From Cellvibrio fontiphilus_A (GTDB taxonomy: Bacteria; Pseudomonadota; Gammaproteobacteria; Pseudomonadales; Cellvibrionaceae), in NCBI RefSeq assembly GCF_042646205.1, contig NZ_JBHRTF010000006.1:186001-250000 (forward strand): a DNA stretch of 64,000 nt. Direction: 5' to 3'. Shown in pieces: positions 61,138 through 64,000 of the stretch. Every line of letters starts with the position of its first letter. The stretch's first letter is position 1. The notes beneath the pieces are model-generated. The model was not told the DNA's origin. It saw only the letters and a program-made list of their open reading frames with translations, and did not search any database. A program made the translations under genes and the position numbers.

Positions 61138-61277
61138 GGAAGTTCCCCGGTTGGCATGGCACCTGTGTGGGTCGATAAATAGATGAAAAAAGGTGACAAA
61201 TTGTTTCAGGTCAACACAGTCTAGGCCTTTGTCGTTAGAATGCGCGTAAAATTTTGTACCTCTGGAGTGACCCGATC

Positions 61278-61601
61278 ATGAAGCCTGTTGAAAGCCGGAT
61301 ACTGTCCAAATTGACGGCGCAGTTCCAGCCAATGCATCTGGAAGTCATAAACGAAAGCCATATGCACTCTGTACCTCCCGGTTCAGAGACTCACTTCAAG
61401 GTATTACTCGCTACCGCAGTGTTTGCGGGTAAGCGCCAGGTACAGCGTCATCAGGCGGTTTATGCCTGCCTCGCTGAGGAGTTGCAAAATGGTGTTCACG
61501 CACTGGCCTTGCACACCTTTAGCCCGGAAGAGTGGCTTGCAAACAAGGCTGTTCCTGCATCGCCGCAGTGTCTTGGTGGAAGTAAACACGACGACCAATA
61601 A
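61278..61601 (+). CDS. bolA: BolA-family protein
   Basis: 107 residues from ATG 61278 (MKPVESRILSKLTAQFQP), with CTGGAG upstream; the frame opens earlier. Contains the BolA motifs SHMHSVPPGSETHFKVLL and RHQAVYACLAEEL. BolA proteins pair with monothiol glutaredoxins in iron-sulfur trafficking and also act in shape and stress control. Tail of about 20 residues is variable. Confidence 0.93.
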   Translation: MKPVESRILSKLTAQFQPMHLEVINESHMHSVPPGSETHFKVLLATAVFAGKRQVQRHQAVYACLAEELQNGVHALALHTFSPEEWLANKAVPASPQCLGGSKHDDQ

Positions 61602-61705
61602 ATACTGGCTGTACAAAAAACAAGCGCCTATAATGCGCGCCCTGTGATCTGATCGATCATTTCAGATTTACTTTTATGTTCACTCTTACTGTTTAAGTGC
61701 CATTT

Positions 61706-62716
61706 ATGACCCAGATTGTTGTTGCTGCCCTCTATAAATTTGTCAAATTGCCTGATTATGAAAGCTTGGTGCCGCGCTTAAAAAGCCTGTGTGATGAGCT
61801 GGGAATCAAAGGAACTTTGTTGTTGGCAGAGGAGGGGATCAACGGGACAGTTTCGGGGAGTCGTGAGGCGATTGATGGCTTGCGTGCATTTTTGGATGCT
61901 GACGGCCGCTTTGCCAATCTCAGTTATAAAGAGTCTTTTTATGAAGAGCAGCCTTTTTATCGCATGAAGGTTAAGCTCAAAAAAGAAATCGTCACTATGG
62001 GAGTTAACGGCATAGACCCTCAAAAAATTGTGGGCACCTATGTAAAACCCCAAGACTGGAACGCGCTCATCAGTGACCCCGATGTAGTGGTCATAGATAC
62101 CCGTAACTCTTACGAGTATGAAATTGGCACGTTTGAACGGGCAATTGATCCAAAAACGGAAACCTTCCGTGAGTTTCCGGCTTATGTTGCAGAAAATCTT
62201 GACCCGAAAAAACACAAAAAAGTTGCCATGTTCTGCACTGGTGGTATTCGCTGCGAAAAGTCCACTGCGTACATGAAAGAGCAGGGGTTTGAAGAGGTTT
62301 ATCACTTGGAAGGTGGCATACTCAAATATCTGGAGGAAGTTCCAGAGGAAGAGAGCCTGTGGCGCGGCGAATGTTTTGTGTTTGATAACCGTGTGGCGGT
62401 GAATCATAAATTGGAAAAAGGCGTTTATGATCAATGCCATGGCTGCCGTTACCCGATTACTGAGGAAGATAAACAGTCTGATCGTTACATGTTGGGAGTT
62501 TGCTGCCCGCGCTGTTACGACAAGCTTACCGTTGAACAAAAGACCCGTTTCGCCGAACGTCAAAAACAAATCGAGTTGGCCAAACAGCGCAATCAGGGGC
62601 ATATAGGTGTATTGCCTCCAGAACGGCAGTTGCGTCGCGCACAGAAATTGGAGATGCGTGAAGAGCAGCGCCGTAAATCCCAAGCTGCCGATAATGCAGC
62701 AGCAGTAAATGGCTAA
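61706..62716 (+). CDS. trhO: tRNA uridine(34) hydroxylase TrhO (rhodanese-domain)
   Basis: 336 residues from ATG 61706 (MTQIVVAALYKFVKLPDY). N-terminal acylphosphatase-like part (about 1-100), a rhodanese domain (about 120-225) with active-site Cys in FCTGGIRCEKSTAYM, and a C-terminal Cys motif (CHGCRYP, CCPRC). TrhO installs oxygen on U34 of tRNAs, the first step to 5-methoxy- or 5-oxyacetyluridine. TATAAT followed by GCGCGCC lies at 61629-61634 in front. Confidence 0.95.
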   Translation: MTQIVVAALYKFVKLPDYESLVPRLKSLCDELGIKGTLLLAEEGINGTVSGSREAIDGLRAFLDADGRFANLSYKESFYEEQPFYRMKVKLKKEIVTMGVNGIDPQKIVGTYVKPQDWNALISDPDVVVIDTRNSYEYEIGTFERAIDPKTETFREFPAYVAENLDPKKHKKVAMFCTGGIRCEKSTAYMKEQGFEEVYHLEGGILKYLEEVPEEESLWRGECFVFDNRVAVNHKLEKGVYDQCHGCRYPITEEDKQSDRYMLGVCCPRCYDKLTVEQKTRFAERQKQIELAKQRNQGHIGVLPPERQLRRAQKLEMREEQRRKSQAADNAAAVNG

Positions 62717-62833
62717 TGGTGCGGCGCTATCACCTGTTGCCTTACATGGACAAGAAATAGTAAAACGCTATTTTGTCACATAAATAATTTATGTTTTAAT
62801 GCAGCCTTTCGTTAATCAGTATTAGTGGTATCT

Positions 62834-63172
62834 ATGAATTTTGAGGATTGGGTGGCTGATTTGGCCGCTGGCACAGCAACTCATGCGAGCGGTTTTAGTA
62901 TCCGCATCGAAGGTAATCCCAAGGATCCGAGCGATGTTTATCCAGGTAAGTTTCCTGAGGGCATCAGTTTTGTCGATCAGGCGCGGTTATTGCGATCCGG
63001 CTTGGAGTTTTTGGCGAAGTCCGGTGGTAGTGCACCTAAATCCTGGCAGTCTAGTCCCGCGGCAACTGCCAAGACAGAAGCGATAAAGGCCCGTGAAGAA
63101 CTCGCTCGCCAATTCGCTGAGCGCCCGGACAAACCAGAGCGCCCTGTGCTTTCGCTAAAAAAGAAATCCTGA
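62834..63172 (+). CDS. Small hypothetical protein
   Basis: 112 residues from ATG 62834. Starts MNFEDWVADLAAGTATHASG. The C-terminal half is rich in Ala, Lys and Glu with a proline-rich end. No known motif and no signal or membrane span. It lies between trhO and a strong terminator and is on the same strand as trhO. Confidence 0.7.
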   Translation: MNFEDWVADLAAGTATHASGFSIRIEGNPKDPSDVYPGKFPEGISFVDQARLLRSGLEFLAKSGGSAPKSWQSSPAATAKTEAIKAREELARQFAERPDKPERPVLSLKKKS

Positions 63173-63183
63173 TTCGTTCGATA

Positions 63184-63228
63184 CCCATAAAAAAAACCGG
63201 CGTAAATTCGCCGGTTTTTTTTATGGGG
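63184..63228. terminator. Strong symmetric bidirectional terminator
   Basis: CCCATAAAAAAAACCGGCG pairs with CGCCGGTTTTTTTTATGGG around TAAATT. Serves both converging genes, the hypothetical at 62834 and the periplasmic protein at 63243. Confidence 0.9.
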
Positions 63229-63242
63229 TAAATAATAACTAT

Positions 63243-63761
63243 TTAAAGCAAGCCGCGACGCTGTAGCTCAAGGTAGTGCGTGTCTACATGCTTGAATAAT
63301 TCATCAAATTTTTGTGCTGCCGGAGCGGTAACCACTTCCAGACTCTCGACCTCCGCACGTGGCCGCATCATGATTTTGTGCAGTTCCTCAGCAGTAGTAG
63401 TCAATGAGCCAAGAATTTTTTCCGTACTTTCTTTATCGCGAAAAATACGGCCCTGTTCAGTTAACTGCAGGTAATTGTCGCACTCTTGCAGCCAGTCTTT
63501 GCGTTGCAGAATAAAGTTGCGGATATTTTTAGCTCCACCGCGATGCGCCGTTGGCAGTTGTTTTTCACGATAAGCTTGTAAACTTTTACGCCCCTGAAGC
63601 AAAAAATCCACACCGGTGGTTTTGCAGTATTTTGCGTTGAGATAGGTGGCAAATTTAATATTGTTTGCCGCTTCAGCTTTGGTGCGTTTGCATGTTTCAT
63701 CGCACGCAAATGTCATTTGAGCAAAGCAAAAAAGGATAATGGTCGAGATTATTTTATTCAT
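63243..63761 (-). CDS. Periplasmic hypothetical protein
   Basis: 172 residues. A Sec signal peptide (residues 1-19, cleavage near TFA-CDE) precedes a helical domain with cysteines in CDETCKR, KYCKT and QECDN, so one or two disulfides are likely in the periplasm. No family recognised. The upstream 239 bp is AT-rich. Confidence 0.75.
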   Translation of the reverse strand: MNKIISTIILFCFAQMTFACDETCKRTKAEAANNIKFATYLNAKYCKTTGVDFLLQGRKSLQAYREKQLPTAHRGGAKNIRNFILQRKDWLQECDNYLQLTEQGRIFRDKESTEKILGSLTTTAEELHKIMMRPRAEVESLEVVTAPAAQKFDELFKHVDTHYLELQRRGLL

Positions 63762-64000
63762 AGAGTTCGCCGATTATTAAAGTTATTGGAAAGCTAAACA
63801 GCAGATACGTGATATAAATCACTTTTTAAAAAACGTCAAGTATTGTAAATAAAATCAACCTTATTAATTACTTCTTGATCTAAATATGGTTCAAATATCC
63901 AAAAATGCAAATAAATGTATTGTTCTTGCACAGGGTAATTAAAGGTGGGAAGAGAAAGGGATAAGTACTTGATAAATGCAGTGTTTTAGCAAAGGCGAGG
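63762..64000. other. AT-rich intergenic region to the right edge
   Basis: No ORF, hairpin or strong promoter pair was seen. It would contain the promoter of the periplasmic hypothetical protein on the minus strand. Confidence 0.6.

Noticed and set aside
61778..62683. Minus-strand ORF of 301 codons
   Set aside because: Antisense shadow of trhO; Phe-rich translation without motifs.
1..64000. CRISPR arrays, insertion sequences, prophage or integron parts
   Set aside because: No regularly spaced repeats, transposase, integrase or terminal inverted repeats were seen.

Overview
The window is chromosomal DNA of a gammaproteobacterium. Gene order is almost that of Pseudomonas in three long blocks, but the details differ (no yajC between tgt and secD, no mucD after mucC, a Suf cluster in the place of the Isc genes). 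The proteins resemble those of the Cellvibrionaceae (Cellvibrio-like). That genus-level guess is inference from protein and synteny memory, not from a database search. No insertion sequence, prophage, integron or CRISPR array was seen. Almost all of it is housekeeping sequence.

Layout. 1-6.4 kb: an incomplete hypothetical gene, holC and pepA (minus), then lptF-lptG (plus; LPS export), an RDD membrane protein and a cyclase-FHA fusion protein. 6.5-12.4 kb: tRNA-Leu(CAA) with its own promoter and terminator, then queA-tgt (queuosine tRNA modification) and secD-secF (protein export). 12.5-19.7 kb: a hybrid PAS histidine kinase and an AcrAB-like RND efflux operon ending in its TetR-type regulator, with a perfect palindromic operator in front. 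19.7-29.8 kb: suhB, trmJ, then iscR-iscS-sufB-sufC-sufD-sufS-sufA-sufT-sufE, a composite iron-sulfur cluster operon.

29.9-39.5 kb: ndk-rlmN-pilW-rodZ-ispG-hisS-yfgM-bamB-der, the usual block downstream of the isc operon. 39.6-44 kb: an RssB-like regulator/phosphatase with a STAS partner, a TerB-like protein, transaldolase and dusA. 44-45.3 kb: moaC-moaD-moaE (molybdopterin). 45.3-48 kb: a FucP-type sugar transporter divergent from a LacI-type regulator. 48-56.1 kb: an HDOD protein, ygfZ, sdhE-ygfX, nadB, then algU-mucA-mucB-mucC (envelope stress sigma factor and its control) and arfB (ribosome rescue). 56.1-63.8 kb: a glycosyltransferase, a PAP2 phosphatase, dgkA, galT-galK, a small basic protein, bolA, trhO and two hypothetical proteins.

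The most interesting points are: (i) the hybrid Isc/Suf operon, which keeps iscR, iscS and an IscR-like promoter site but carries a complete Suf machine where iscU-iscA-hscBA-fdx normally sit; (ii) a near-identical 17-bp element in front of both algU and mucA, together with a sigma-E type autoregulatory promoter; (iii) a cyclase-FHA protein whose catalytic arginine position is a cysteine; and (iv) a SecF with an enlarged periplasmic domain next to a missing yajC. No wholly new defence or mobile system is visible. Many gene starts were moved downstream of the longest ORF on the basis of ribosome-binding sites and family alignment from memory.
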